Shown here: one piece after another, positions 53,706 to 64,000 of the stretch
Layout of the letters: every line of letters begins with the position of its first letter
Position numbering within the stretch: position 1 is the first letter of the stretch
NCBI GenBank assembly: GCA_001566295.1
Contig: KQ964245.1
Location: forward strand, 2,733,524-2,797,523
Origin: Microdochium bolleyi
Lineage: Eukaryota; Ascomycota; Sordariomycetes; Xylariales; Microdochiaceae
Length of the DNA: 64,000 nucleotides
Direction of reading: 5' to 3'
Translations under genes and position numbers: made by a program
The notes under the pieces: model-generated
Databases searched by the model: none
What the model was told of the DNA's origin: nothing
What the model saw: the letters and a program-made list of their open reading frames with translations, nothing else

Positions 53706-54153
53706 GCTTGGATCTTGATTCGTGAGCCAAAGTGTCTGTTGGCGTCTGCTGACTGGGAACTGCCCCCGCTGCCTCTGGCAAGCGGCACGGCCGCCTTCCG
53801 GTACGCACCACGGCTCGGAACTGTGTTTGGTCCGTCATTGAGGCACACGTGTATTCAATTAGCTTAAATCTAATGATATTACGAGTTTCACTTCCTGTTC
53901 TTCTTGGCCGCTGTGCATGAGCCGACACCGACTGGTCACATCAAAAGCAGAGGGTGCTCATAGGTGGACATCAACAATATGACTTGAACAGAGCAATTGA
54001 ATACTCGAGGTCCGCGGCGAACGCGTGATGCTTATATCACGGTGCTTGGGTATGTGTACACATCGCCACAGCTCAGAGCATTCACAAATAATTTCAGCTT
54101 CCTCTCAGCCAAGCCCGTACCATGGCCTATCCGTTCTCTCCGGCAGTCCCAGC
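53706..54153. other. Convergent intergenic region
   Basis: 3' UTRs of the DUF7907-type gene and the sugar transporter. No gene seen. Confidence 0.5.
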
Positions 54154-56237
54154 TCAGTACTCCACGCCAGAGAAGCTCGAGCTTCTAGCCAGCGACGCTC
54201 TGTCCATGCTGCCACGGGGCATGTCCCTGCTCTTGCTCGTCGATCCGCTGCCACTGCCAAGATGCTGCGCCACGACTTCGTCCTCCGCTGCAGCAATCGC
54301 GTCCGCTGGGAGGGGCGAGCTCTCCTGGATCCTGTGTATGAACCATGCGGCTGCGAGCACGAAAACACCACCCATGGCAAAAACGATGGATATACTGCGG
54401 TCCCCTGGCACGCCGCGGGGCTTCTGGGCGATGCGGAAGACAATGCTGGATCCGAATGTTGAGATGAACTGCGGGGCCGCGATGGCCATATTGTGGATGC
54501 CGAGAATGACACCGGCTTTATCTGTCTCTGGCTCAGCCTGGCGCTCCAGGTCCTCACTGGAAGGACGATCAGAAGAGCTGGAAGCCTCCGCATAGGCATG
54601 ATGCGAAATGGCCGACAGCCGCTGCTTCCGAGCTCGGGCGAGGACTTCGTTCCGGCTGATTTCTGCACTGATGATGGCCCATGGTGCCCACAGAGTGAGG
54701 GCCCAAGTAATCCCGACTAATCCAATGAGCACTGTCGCCATGCCCACGGTGCGCGCGAAGAGCGTGCAGGTCATGGCAATGGCAAACAATATGTTGGAGT
54801 ACATCCACGCGCGTCGAAGCGTGAAGCCAGGAATCACGAGGGAGGCGAGCCACTTCTGGAGGCCTTCATCTTCAGTCGTCGACGTAGGCGACTCTCCCGT
54901 GGACTTGCTGATGGCCGGATTGTTGTCGTAGGTTGGATCGATAAAGAATGGGAGCAGCAAGTTGGTGAGCAAGCTCGTGATCGCAAATATGAGTAGAGCG
55001 AAAGTGCCCACTCGTGTCGCTTTTTCGTACAGCTTGTCCAACTCGCCGGTTGACATGTTAGGATTGTCCTCGAGAAAGGGTTGCACGTAGACGTCGCCGA
55101 TATACGCAGAGGTGTAGAACAGCATGGGGAAGAACCCGATCCAGCCGCAGAACTGTACTACGCAGACCTTCGTGATCTGTGGTGGTAACCGTTTGATGGC
55201 AGCAAAGATGCTGCGGAAGAAATCGATGATACCAGACTGGTGCGCAGGGGCCGGTCCGTCGAGTCGCGGATCCCTCTCTGGGATGACGACGACGCTAAAT
55301 ACGACTGTCGAGCACAGGAAAACGGAAGCTATGGCGGAAAGGATCTGAAATTGAGTGTGACCAAGGAACCCAAGATAGTCTGTGAGCTTGATGTAACCAG
55401 CGAGATACCCGATGATGTTGCCGATGCCGACGAGACGGCTGGCCATGGAGTTTGCGGCCTCTGGAGACTTGTCAGTACCGTACAGCAACAGTGAAGAAGC
55501 CTGTAGTCGATGCAGACTTACCCTGCTGATGTGGCGGTGCGCAGTCGCAAATGAAGGCCCGTATCGATGCCTGCACTGGATGCTTGTTAGTCGCAGATGA
55601 AGCTCAACCACGCCACGGGAGGCAACGCAAGCATACCAGTATTGACAGCAATATCGAGGACATAGATCATGATAACCGCGACTACCATGATCAGAGTCCT
55701 GACGCCATCCGAAGACGAGTCGGCCCCGAAAAGGCCCAGGACACCACCTATAATCTCCTTTGTCCAAGGCAGAAAGAGGAGGCAGAAAGTAGTGGCCGCG
55801 GCGCCGCCGAGCATGAACGGCTTGCGACGGCCCCACGAGATTCGACAGTTGTCACTAAGCATACCGACATAGGGCTGCACGAGGGTTCCGGTCAAGGGGC
55901 CGGCAATCCAGACGAGCGCCATGAGAGACTTGCTGATGCCGAGAGAGAGAAGGTACGGGGAGCCATTAGAGAGCTCGCAAGCCCAGGCGACCTGGAGTCC
56001 GCCGATGCTGACGGTGAGAGCGAAGAGGCCCCAGACACTCCTAGTGGGCGGGGTGGGATCGTGCTGAGGCGGGCCGGCAGCTGGGTCGCCGTGGACTAAG
56101 AAGTCATGCTCTGTGGTTGTGGGCGAGAGCAGCGGCGAGTGCTCAGTGCTGCCGATGTGTCCATCGTCGGCCAAGCTGGACCTGACCGCACCGAGGCGGC
56201 CGGCAGGATCGGGGGATCTCGACAATGGCGAGGGCAT
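54154..56237 (-). CDS. GPH-family sugar (sucrose/alpha-glucoside-type) proton symporter
   Basis: Major facilitator superfamily, glycoside-pentoside-hexuronide/sucrose transporter branch, in the plasma membrane. Exons 55637-56237, 55522-55575 (a 54-nt mini-exon) and 54154-55460 give 653 residues. Introns are GTATGC...CATCCAG and GTAAGT...CTCCAG. After a cytosolic N terminus of about 60 residues comes the first membrane segment, SIGGLQVAWACELSNGSPYLLSLG. It is followed by PLTGTLVQPYVGMLSDNCRISWGRRKPFM, the D/N-x-x-x-x-x-GRRK loop signature of the family. The mini-exon encodes VQASIRAFICDCAPPHQQ, a conserved loop with helix. A large central loop and a Ser-rich C-terminal tail are present. S. pombe Sut1 is a characterised relative. 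Substrate unproven. An upstream in-frame ATG at 56483 is less likely. Confidence 0.88.
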
Positions 56238-57906
56238 CAATTTCGGTGCGGCAAGGACAAGCCGACGGGTAGGGCGACGGATTGAGGTTCGGCAGACAGC
56301 AAGGATGCGGGGTTTGTGGTGGTGGCAGCCGGGGCGGATTATCAAGGAGATTCCACGAGGGCGAGAGTCGAGAAAAGAGTGTGGAGCTTGGGTCACGATG
56401 GCGTGTCGAGATGTCACAGTCGGGAGTGCGGAGGGAGTGGGGCGGAGCTGACGTGCTGGCCCAGAGGCCGTTTTGGGGGTCACCGGACAGGCTCACGGGT
56501 TGTCGCCTTGAGCTGGCAATGTTGGCTGATGACAGGCAGCAGCTGATGCGACAGTCCCGAGATTGCCTCGCAGGACGGGACGTTCTTGATTGTTTCCAAA
56601 GTTGGAAGTTGGAAAACAGCCATGCCTCAGGTTTGCAGAGTTGGTGGTGACGTGACTTCTAACCATGGAATCTTGGAAGGGCTAGAGGTGCATCGCCCAC
56701 CCAGGTGTTCCTTGCATACTTTACCTTAAGGTACAATTACGTTAGGTACCTGAAGGTCTCTGAAGGTGCAGACACTGTGCCAGCAGTGCACAGTGCCTCT
56801 GGCGACCTGTTCTCCATTTGCAATTGTGACAATGCACAGCCAAGCTTTCCCATCGTCTGGCCTTGGATGAAACGCGGCCAGCGACCTGCGACGACACAAC
56901 TCGCTGCGACCGCTCGGCCATGAAACGCGGGCCCGGTGGCTGTGCACGCGGTGTTGCTCGCTTCGACACGTTGCCAGAACAGAGAAGTCCGCTGCTGACC
57001 TCGGCGCCTAGCTCCGCTGACGTTGGCTGGGGCGGCGGTTGTCCGATGGGATGGGCTGGGACTGGACGGATGCAATCATGCATGAGTGCATTGCATCCCA
57101 GGCAGGCCTCTTCAGTACCTCTTTAAGCTTTGTCGTCATCCAAGCCTGGGCCCATCTTTATTAACCTTCCTGCCTGTCCCCTGATCTGGACTCTTGCCTT
57201 CCCCCAAAACGGGCGCTATCCGCCCTCCTCCATCGTCCTCCAGCAACTCACTCCCTCCTCCCACCCACACCTGCTCTCGCGTCCTCGTGGCACCATCGCT
57301 ACGTCTCCGAGCGACTGCATATTGGCACCTCCTTGCTGCTTGTGCTATCTCCCCTGGCCTGCGACGTTGACGTGGCCTGGCCTGCGATCCGCCGCCAGCC
57401 TCCCGCCCCGTCCACAGCCAACGGGCGCCCAGGGCCACCCCTGCATCGGTGCCCGCCCTCTACCGACCTTCGCCAAGTGCATTCGTGTCAGGGGTCCAAG
57501 TTGTTCCACGGCTTCGTCAACGCCGACCTCCTCATTATTCCTCGTCGTCGCGCTCAACAGAACTCACGCTCGGCGCGCTTCCAGTTCTCCTTTACCACCC
57601 TGCTTCCGCCTGCTCCCGATATCTCGCAGTCTTGTCTCTCCGCACCCGACTGTCTCAGCCTCATTTTCCTAGATTCCCGACTCCCTCCAGGTCACCCCGC
57701 TGCTGTCTTGGTGGGCTGCCACCTCGATCAACAAAACCACCTTCCACGCCGGCTGCGTAGTTACACTCTGGCGAAGATCAGCTCGCCCTATCACCGACCG
57801 ACATCTGCGGAAAGCGAACGAGCAGCATCGACTAATCGGCTGCGGACAGGCTCCAGTCTGCTTCCTCCTTCTCTCCAACAAAGCTACCACGATTCGCGGC
57901 CCAGCC
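56238..57906. other. Divergent upstream region of transporter and PH-domain gene
   Basis: The part from 57120 to 57906 is strongly pyrimidine-rich on the plus strand, typical of a long fungal 5' leader. A TACCTTAAGGTA palindrome lies at 56722-56733. No gene seen. Confidence 0.5.
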
Positions 57907-59248
57907 ATGGCAGAAACCTCCATTCGCCCCGTGTCGGCACCCAAGATTGCCACGCTGCCGGTTCGCAGCACAAAGATAGATATCCCACCAACGCCAGCCT
58001 CCATGCAGAACATACCACAGTCTACTCAGAACCAGCTAGCTATTCCTATCACCAGCCCTGTGAACCAGAATGGCAGCTTTGAATTTGACCGCGTCATCAA
58101 GGCGGGTTACGTCTCGCGCCGCACTCAAAAGACCAAGGTTTGTCATGATCCTATGCCTTGCTCGACCCCAGCATGAATCGTTCTGTTCAACTGATAATAC
58201 CTTGTTCCACCAGGCCTGGAAAACAGTGTACCTTGTGCTTCGACCAAATACACTCTCTATTTACAAGTCCGACTCGGAAAGCAAGCTTCGCCACAAGATT
58301 TACCTGACTGATCTGTCAGCCGTCACCATGCTTCGAGACCCAAAGCAAAAGAGACAAAACCTCTTTGGCCTATATTCGCCAGCCAAGAACTATCACTTTG
58401 AGGCCAAGTCAGCTACAGACGCACAAGAGTGGATCGAACTCATCCGGCAAGACGCGCGCATTGAGGAGGAAGAGGAAGAGATGTTCCTCGCAAGCCCCAT
58501 TGTTCGCCGCCAGTCATTTGCACCAGCAAGCATGCTGACGCGAAATCGGGAGAACGTTCCTCACCGTCCAGAATTGGATCGGTTTGCGTCAAGTTCTCCG
58601 GAACCGCTCGAATCGCGGAAACTCGGTCTTGCGCCTCACTCCGCTCGTCGCTCCTCACATCCCATGGACCCGGCTGGCATGTCTGGAAACGAGTTGGCAT
58701 CACACTCTGATTTCTCGGATGTGGAAACCCAGAGGCCTTTTGGGGCCTCTGCAGAAAACCTTGCCGTTGGCTCCTTCTCCACGTCAGGAATTCGTATGGA
58801 TCCTGGCGCGCTCGGTCGTCCTGCAATCGGGCATAGGAATATGAGCCAGGTGAGCGGGCTGAATGCCGACCAGGACCCTGATAGGGTGGTGTGGCAGGGC
58901 TGGCTGTGGTTTCTCAAAGGGAAGCGTGGTGTGCGCCAATGGAAGGACTGCTGGGCGGTGCTAAGACCTCGCAACCTTATTCTCTACAAGGACGAGTCTG
59001 AGTACACAGCTTATTTCATCCTTCCTCTTTCGGCCATTGTCAACACAGTTGACATCGACCCTGTCAGCAAGACCAAGACGCATTGCATGCAGATCATCAC
59101 CGATGAGAAAAGCTATCGCCTCTGTGCCCATGAAGAGGAGAGCCTTGTGCAGTGCCTTGGCGCGTTCAAGAGCATCCTGAACAAGAGAAGGGAATTCGAG
59201 ACTCGCGCGGCAGTGACTACGGGCGCGAGCGCCATCTCACCAAGCTGA
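57907..59248 (+). CDS. Dual pleckstrin-homology-domain protein (Opy1-like)
   Basis: Exons 57907-58137 and 58214-59248 join at phase 0 (GTTTGT...CACCAG), giving 421 residues. PH domain 1 spans about 62-170 (IKAGYVSRRTQKTK, then AWKTVYLVLRPNTLSIYK, ending with ATDAQEWIELIRQDA). PH domain 2 spans about 302-405 (WQGWLWFLKGKRGVRQWKDCWAVLRPRNLILYKDE...YRLCAHEEESLVQCLGAFKSIL). The intron sits within PH1 between strands 1 and 2. A Ser-rich linker with short acidic runs joins them. Two PH domains and little else resemble yeast Opy1, a phosphatidylinositol-4,5-bisphosphate sensor. Phosphoinositide binding is inferred; the Lys/Arg pattern in both first loops is compatible. Confidence 0.86.
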
Positions 59249-61091
59249 CGACCTTGTCGTGGTTGGTGCCAAGCTTTTACGAATTACGATTACGACATGT
59301 TGGCTGGTGACTTGCAGTACATGTCCATTCAGAAACTCTGGGACACAAGAATCACGTCTCGGACTTTCTTCCACCCTACCGCGTTCCGCCGGGGGTCGAG
59401 CTCCTGAATTGATACCAGAGGACTGTTGGATGCAGGCTGGTACCAAAGCGATGACAAAAACGCAGATAATACCTTGTACTCTTCTGTCTACTGCGAGACA
59501 ATGACGATAACGATGATACACATTATGCACGCTCGGAATAAACCAATTGGTTATCATTTCTTCTCTTTTGCAGGCCATTGACGCTGGCCACCTTGTGACC
59601 AGGTTTCGCTGCTAGTATGACCCCTCTTAGATCAGAGCAAACCAATAGGTCACAGTGATTCTGTCGCAATGCGTCCTTATCGTATCAGGCATGAAGTGAG
59701 ATGATAAACGTCCCTGTCGTATGTTCGCTTGCATTCTATAAGCACGTTGGCGCACGAAGCAGATACCGGACAGCTCGAAAATGCTGGCACCCATAACTAC
59801 ACCTTGGCGATCTGGTCTGTATGTTAATCCCTGAATTGCTGGTGAGGTCCTCAAAAGTATTCTGCTACTTCTTGCGCAACTCCCGTAGAGGTCTCCGGCA
59901 ACCAGGAAGCCTTTGCATGGCCGGGCTCACTCAGTCACACCACAGCGTGGGTGGCAAGCACATTGCGAGTTATATTGTGTTATGATATGGCAGAAAAGTC
60001 CGCCAGACAGCTTGACCGGATGCCCCGTGCGTTGATCCATCCACCGGCTTGTACGAGCATGCGCCCCTGTCCAGCTGTTCCTGGTGGTGTGCAGGTGTGG
60101 TGACTGTGGTCAGGACGACGAGGTCGCTGTGTCGTGATTCGCTGCAAGGCCTGACAAGCGTGACCAATCACACGTGCCCGAGTCACCAGGCACGGGACGT
60201 CTTCCATCAGATACCGTTTCAATGGACCCCTACTCCACAAGCAAGCAACTCTCTTGATCCTTCGTCGCCTCCGCCCGCCTCCTCCTGTCGTCCTCCATGT
60301 CGACGGGGGGGATTACATTTGAGCACAGATTGCCCTACCATCCTTGTCCTCCTCGTTACCTCCCCTCCAATGACTTCCCTGTGCCAGGATTCTCCCAGGT
60401 TGTCCACGTGCCTTTGGTCGCTTCTCGGCAGCGCCTAGATCCTTACTTCTATTCGCTTGTTCTGACTAAACTATCATGGCACACTGCTATCCTCAATGCG
60501 GAGTATGGTTGTCAGCCAGAAGACAAGTCAGGATGTAGTTCTGGCTTCTCCTTGATCATTACTGGGAAGTGTGATGACAGGGTGATGGACGACCTTCCAA
60601 GAATGCACACATCGTGGGTGGCTCTGGAACAGCGTAGCATCGCCTGCTAGCTACTGCTCGTGAACCGTCCCGCTGCTGCGCCCAAATGACTGCCAATGAC
60701 CAATGACCGCCCTAAACACTTGCGCAACAGACTCAGCGTGCAGGTCACCCCCCCTCCCCCTTTTCTTTTATACCGGCAGTCTACTTGTCCACCTGCCAGG
60801 CACACGAAAAGCACTGAGGACCTTGGCAAAGCTCGTCTGCCGGGGGAGCTAGTTGATTATCGCTCGAGTATATAACAAGGAGAGCATCTCCAGACCTTGA
60901 TCATGCAGCCATGTCTTTGCCCAGGGATAGCCACTTCTCACGTACTATACTCGACAAGCATCGCCTTGGCTTGCAATACGGACTCTCGAATCAGTGCTTT
61001 ACTAAGACATCGTCCTTCCCGGTACCTGCAAGCGTCATCGTCGCGAATCGTTCAAATCAAGTATCGAAACCCTGCCATTCGACAGCTCGGT
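59249..61091. other. Intergenic region, no gene seen
   Basis: 3' UTR of the PH gene and the promoter of the GH5 gene, with TATATAA at 60869-60875. No domain-bearing ORF. Confidence 0.5.
60869..60875 (+). promoter_or_regulatory. TATA box of the GH5 gene
   Basis: TATATAA, 217 nt before the GH5 start. The distance is long but acceptable for filamentous fungi. Confidence 0.45.
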
Positions 61092-62432
61092 ATGAGACTG
61101 GTACACGCAGTAACACTGCTCTCGTCCGCGGCGGCAGCGTTAACTCCATTGCCACTGAGCACATCCAGTCGATGGATATTAGATGCAGAGGGCCATCGCG
61201 TCAAGTTGAGATGCATCAACTGGGCGGGTCACATGGAAACAAATACACTCGAGGGCTTGCATAAACAATCAGTGGATTTCATTGCAGACTTTGTGCAGTC
61301 TCAGGGATTCAACTGCGTCCGCATGACCTATTCGACCGACCATGCTCTCAATCCCAACATCAAGGTGTCGGACTCTTTCCGTGCTGCTGCTGGCGCAGCA
61401 GGCGTAAATTTGGACCACACTATTGAGCTTTTCGACCGTGTGGCGCGGGCCAACCCATTCTTAGCAAACGCAACTACAAGGGGCGTTTACGAAGCTGCCA
61501 TCGCCGCGCTTTGGAAGAGGGGAGTCATGACAATCCTCGACAACCATGTGAGCAAAGCGACCTGGTGTTGTGAGTACCATCACCCCGGCAGTGACCATTG
61601 CGGGACGTCGCGATTGTGCAGATGGCACCGTGGGTTGACCTTCCAGCTAACACACTGTCTTCCCGCAGGTAATATTGATGATGGCAACGGTTGGTGGGAT
61701 CAAGGCTTCGGGTACAATTCCGGCAACAGCCGATACTTCAAAACCAAAGAATGGCTCGACGGACTCGAGGCAATTTCGAAATGGTCCGCGACTCAGCCGG
61801 GCGTTGTGGGTTTGGGCATTCGAAATGAGATCCGGGAATGGCTGCTGCAGGGATGGTTCAACGGCAGAGCAGACTGGTACAACTTCGCAACGCAGGCTGC
61901 CTTGCGCATCCATGGATCGAACCCAGACGCGCTCATCTTGATCGGCGGCACCCAGTCCTCAACAGACCTGGTGCATATCAAGAAGAGTAACTTCGATTTC
62001 TCGACGTGGAAGAACAAGCATGTATGGGAGTGGCACGCTTACAGCTTTACCGTGACTTTCTCGGTCAATTTCGACGACTGCAAGTTCCTCCAGAGCCAGT
62101 ACGGCTTCTTCGACGGATTCGTCCTGGAGCAGGACAAACCATACACCGCACCACTGATGCTTTCCGAATTCGGCTTCGGTATGGCCGGAGGCCCCCGGCC
62201 TGATGGTCTCTCGGATAAGGACGGCCGATACTTCGACTGCCTGAAGCAGTACGCAGTGGGGAATGATATGGAGTGGGCTATCTGGGCTCTGCAAGGCACG
62301 TACTATATCCGAGAGGGTATCCTGGAATATGAAGACTCGTGGGGATATGTGAACGCAGATTGGACTGGCGTTCGCAATCCACAGATCGGTGAGCTTCTGG
62401 GTCCTTTGTTCGCAGTCACCCAAGGACCATGA
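61092..62432 (+). CDS. Secreted glycoside hydrolase family 5 (cellulase-type) enzyme
   Basis: Exons 61092-61569 and 61669-62432 give 413 residues. Signal peptide at about 1-17 (MRLVHAVTLLSSAAAAL). The GH5 barrel begins RWILDAEGHRVKLRCINWAGHME. VMTILDNHVSKATWCCNIDDGNGWW carries the His and paired Cys common in this fungal group; splicing rebuilds the second Cys codon. The acid/base Glu is in GLGIRNEIREW and the nucleophile Glu in LMLSEFGFG. WEWHAYSFT and WAIWALQGTYYIREG provide further substrate-site aromatics. Acts on beta-linked glucans or related polysaccharides outside the cell; subfamily unclear. The intron (99 nt, GTGAGT...CCCGCAG) is a multiple of three without a stop. An upstream in-frame ATG at 60897 would bury the signal peptide. 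Confidence 0.9.
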   Translation: MRLVHAVTLLSSAAAALTPLPLSTSSRWILDAEGHRVKLRCINWAGHMETNTLEGLHKQSVDFIADFVQSQGFNCVRMTYSTDHALNPNIKVSDSFRAAAGAAGVNLDHTIELFDRVARANPFLANATTRGVYEAAIAALWKRGVMTILDNHVSKATWCCEYHHPGSDHCGTSRLCRWHRGLTFQLTHCLPAGNIDDGNGWWDQGFGYNSGNSRYFKTKEWLDGLEAISKWSATQPGVVGLGIRNEIREWLLQGWFNGRADWYNFATQAALRIHGSNPDALILIGGTQSSTDLVHIKKSNFDFSTWKNKHVWEWHAYSFTVTFSVNFDDCKFLQSQYGFFDGFVLEQDKPYTAPLMLSEFGFGMAGGPRPDGLSDKDGRYFDCLKQYAVGNDMEWAIWALQGTYYIREGILEYEDSWGYVNADWTGVRNPQIGELLGPLFAVTQGP

Positions 62433-62703
62433 TGAGGGAGGCACGGCCCTGGAGGTGAAGGTGGAGTGGGAACACCAAAGACCGCCAAGATTCCAGGTCT
62501 CCTTTAAATACTTTACTGCTTGTGAATCGCAAAGCTTCCTCCCAAAGTGTCGCGTGCTTTGTCTTAGTCGTCTGAAAGCTCCACTGTTGATGCCTATATG
62601 TTTTGCGAGCGTAAGCGGCAGCAGTGTTTCTCTCCCTCAATTGAATGTGCATATTGCTGCACGCGTCGCTCTTAGGTAGAGCACAGCCGGCCATTCTGTT
62701 GAT

Positions 62704-63975
62704 TCAGTCCAGTCCAAAAAACGCGTTGTCGAATTGACCCATGCCGGAACTATCGCCGGTGTCAAGAAATAGGTCGTCGAATGTGCTGTCGTTGACTGTA
62801 TCTGTTTCGAGATCGAGGTCGAGGTCCATATTGTCTGCTGTGCCGTCAAGATCGAAGACATTATCAATGTTCTTGGCCTCGTTCTGTCCGTCCTTGGCGG
62901 TTTCCGTAGAGATTGACATATTCATGTCATTCGGCATCGACTCGAAGCTTGTCTCTGTCGAAAAGTCGCTCGGCGCGCCATTGTTGGTGAAGCCGCTGAG
63001 GTCAAAGGCTGGCATAGGTGCAGGTGGTGCGTTTTGCATGCCCGTGGTCGATGTGTCAAGTGAGAACTGCATATTCGTGAACTCTGGTGCTTCAGCTGCT
63101 ACTGCCCTGACACCAGATGTGCCGTTGTTGGAGAAATCGAGCATCTGCGTTGTCGAGGACTCATCGCCTTCTAGAGCTGTAGATTGTTTCGGTTCTGGCG
63201 GCACTCCGAGGGCCTGGCTTACGGCATCTGGGGCTTTGGAAGTGGCTGTAGCACTCGGAGATTTGCCAGTCCCAGCTTTGACTGCTGGCGGGGGCTCAAC
63301 GCTCGACTGCATAGGCGCTTTCGGGATCCCTTGTAGTGGATTGATGTCGTTGGATGTGAGATCCACAATGTCGGACGACATGTCCAGACCCATATCCGGA
63401 AAAGGAGCAACAGGAGCACTCTCATGCCCAGGAACGAAGGGTGGAGGGTTCATGGTATGTGCCGCCGCGGAAGGCAGGTCGAGGATTGGTGCCCCCATGA
63501 TGGCGGCTGGAGCAGCTTGCTCGTGCGTCGTCTGCTGCTCTTGTGGTTGCCGCTGAAGAGGCATGGGGGGAGGCGTTTGGGGCGATGGAGGCGCGCGTGC
63601 TGCTCGCAGTTTAGCGAGATCGCGGAGCAGGACAGCTTTCGCTCGCAACTGTGACAGTTTGTGAGCCATAGCAGTGACAACTGGTGATCTCGGAGCAGAT
63701 AAGCGTCGCCTCAACTTACGATTTCGCCTTCGATGTTGTCAAGGGCAAAGTGGTAGGTCTCGACGGACTCCTTTGATCTTTCACGAAGGGTGCTACTGAA
63801 GCGGCCGACGCCTCTCGAGCCATCGCTGATATTGGCTTTGAGTGCCTTGCCCAATTGGACGAGCTGCAATAGAGTCAGAAAGGTGGCACTTGGCTGGTGA
63901 GGACTGAGATATACTGACGACTTCCTGGAGCATCGAATCCAGGACGGACAGCGACTCGGCGCTGGATGTAGCCAT
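62704..63975 (-). CDS. med2: Mediator subunit Med2-like protein
   Basis: Three exons, 63919-63975, 63720-63863 and 62704-63648, all joined at phase 0, give 381 residues. Introns are GTCAGT...ATTGCAG and GTAAGT...GTCACAG. The N-terminal helical region (about 1-85) reads LDSMLQEV, LVQLGKALKANISDGS, FSSTLRERSKESVETYHFALDNIEGEI, LRAKAVLLRDLAKL. That order of short helices is what I associate with fungal Mediator subunit 2 in the tail module. The rest is low complexity: Pro/Ala-rich, then acidic with repeated Asp-Leu (DLDLDLE) and a terminal aromatic-acidic GQFDNAFFGLD. It would link gene-specific activators to RNA polymerase II. Assignment is moderate. The first exon lies at the window edge, so a further 5' exon is possible. 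Confidence 0.68.
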
Positions 63976-64000
63976 GTCAATGGAGTGGCTCACTGTGGAA

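Noticed and set aside
1..64000. A secondary-metabolite cluster, CRISPR array, transposon or heterokaryon-incompatibility system
   Set aside because: No PKS/NRPS/terpene synthase, no repeat-spacer array, no transposase or reverse transcriptase, and no NLR or HET domain was found among the supported genes.

Overview
The window is nuclear DNA of a filamentous ascomycete (Pezizomycotina). The signs are short 55-185 nt introns with fungal splice signals (GTRNGT donors, CTRAC-type branch sites, YAG acceptors), GC-rich third codon positions, a velvet-domain regulator, the fungal RAM component SOG2, a Med2-like Mediator subunit and a DUF7907-type secreted protein. I cannot fix the class from sequence alone; Sordariomycetes is a reasonable guess. 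About 24 protein genes are supported, on both strands. There is no operon, CRISPR array, rRNA, convincing tRNA or intact transposon.

Layout. 1-5.2 kb: 3' part of RPS5 (uS7), a GNAT acetyltransferase and an SDR oxidoreductase. 5.2-12.8 kb: the ER Hsp70-like chaperone Lhs1 (ends in HDEL), a secreted pepsin-type protease and a small coiled-coil protein. 15.8-25.1 kb: a BRD8/Bdc1-like bromodomain protein, an AT-hook protein preceded by a spliced 46-codon ORF, a TDP2-like phosphodiesterase and a RING/TRAF-zinc-finger protein. 26.4-33.5 kb: enoyl-CoA reductase TSC13, a large BLOC1S1-domain protein and SOG2. 35.6-48.5 kb: a compact RecQ helicase, glutathione reductase, eRF1, prephenate dehydratase, pyruvate dehydrogenase E1 alpha and a VelC-type velvet protein. 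53-64 kb: a DUF7907-type secreted protein, a GPH-family sugar transporter, a dual-PH-domain protein, a secreted GH5 glycosidase and a Med2-like protein (5' end close to the window edge). Gene-poor stretches lie at 12.8-15.8 kb and 48.5-53.0 kb.

Most genes are unrelated housekeeping genes. Convergent pairs include AT-hook/TDP2-like, TSC13/BLOC1S1, RecQ/GLR1, PHA2/PDA1 and GH5/Med2. Divergent pairs include SDR/LHS1, SOG2/RecQ, GLR1/eRF1 and GPH transporter/PH protein.

The most interesting signal is at the 3' end of the eRF1 gene. The UGA stop is followed by C and then by 84 further in-frame sense codons ending in a second UGA. A canonical 3'-UTR intron (41740-41804) begins 24 nt after that second stop. 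By the usual 50-nt rule, normal termination (279 nt before the junction) should trigger nonsense-mediated decay and readthrough termination should escape it. This is the layout of a self-regulating release-factor switch.
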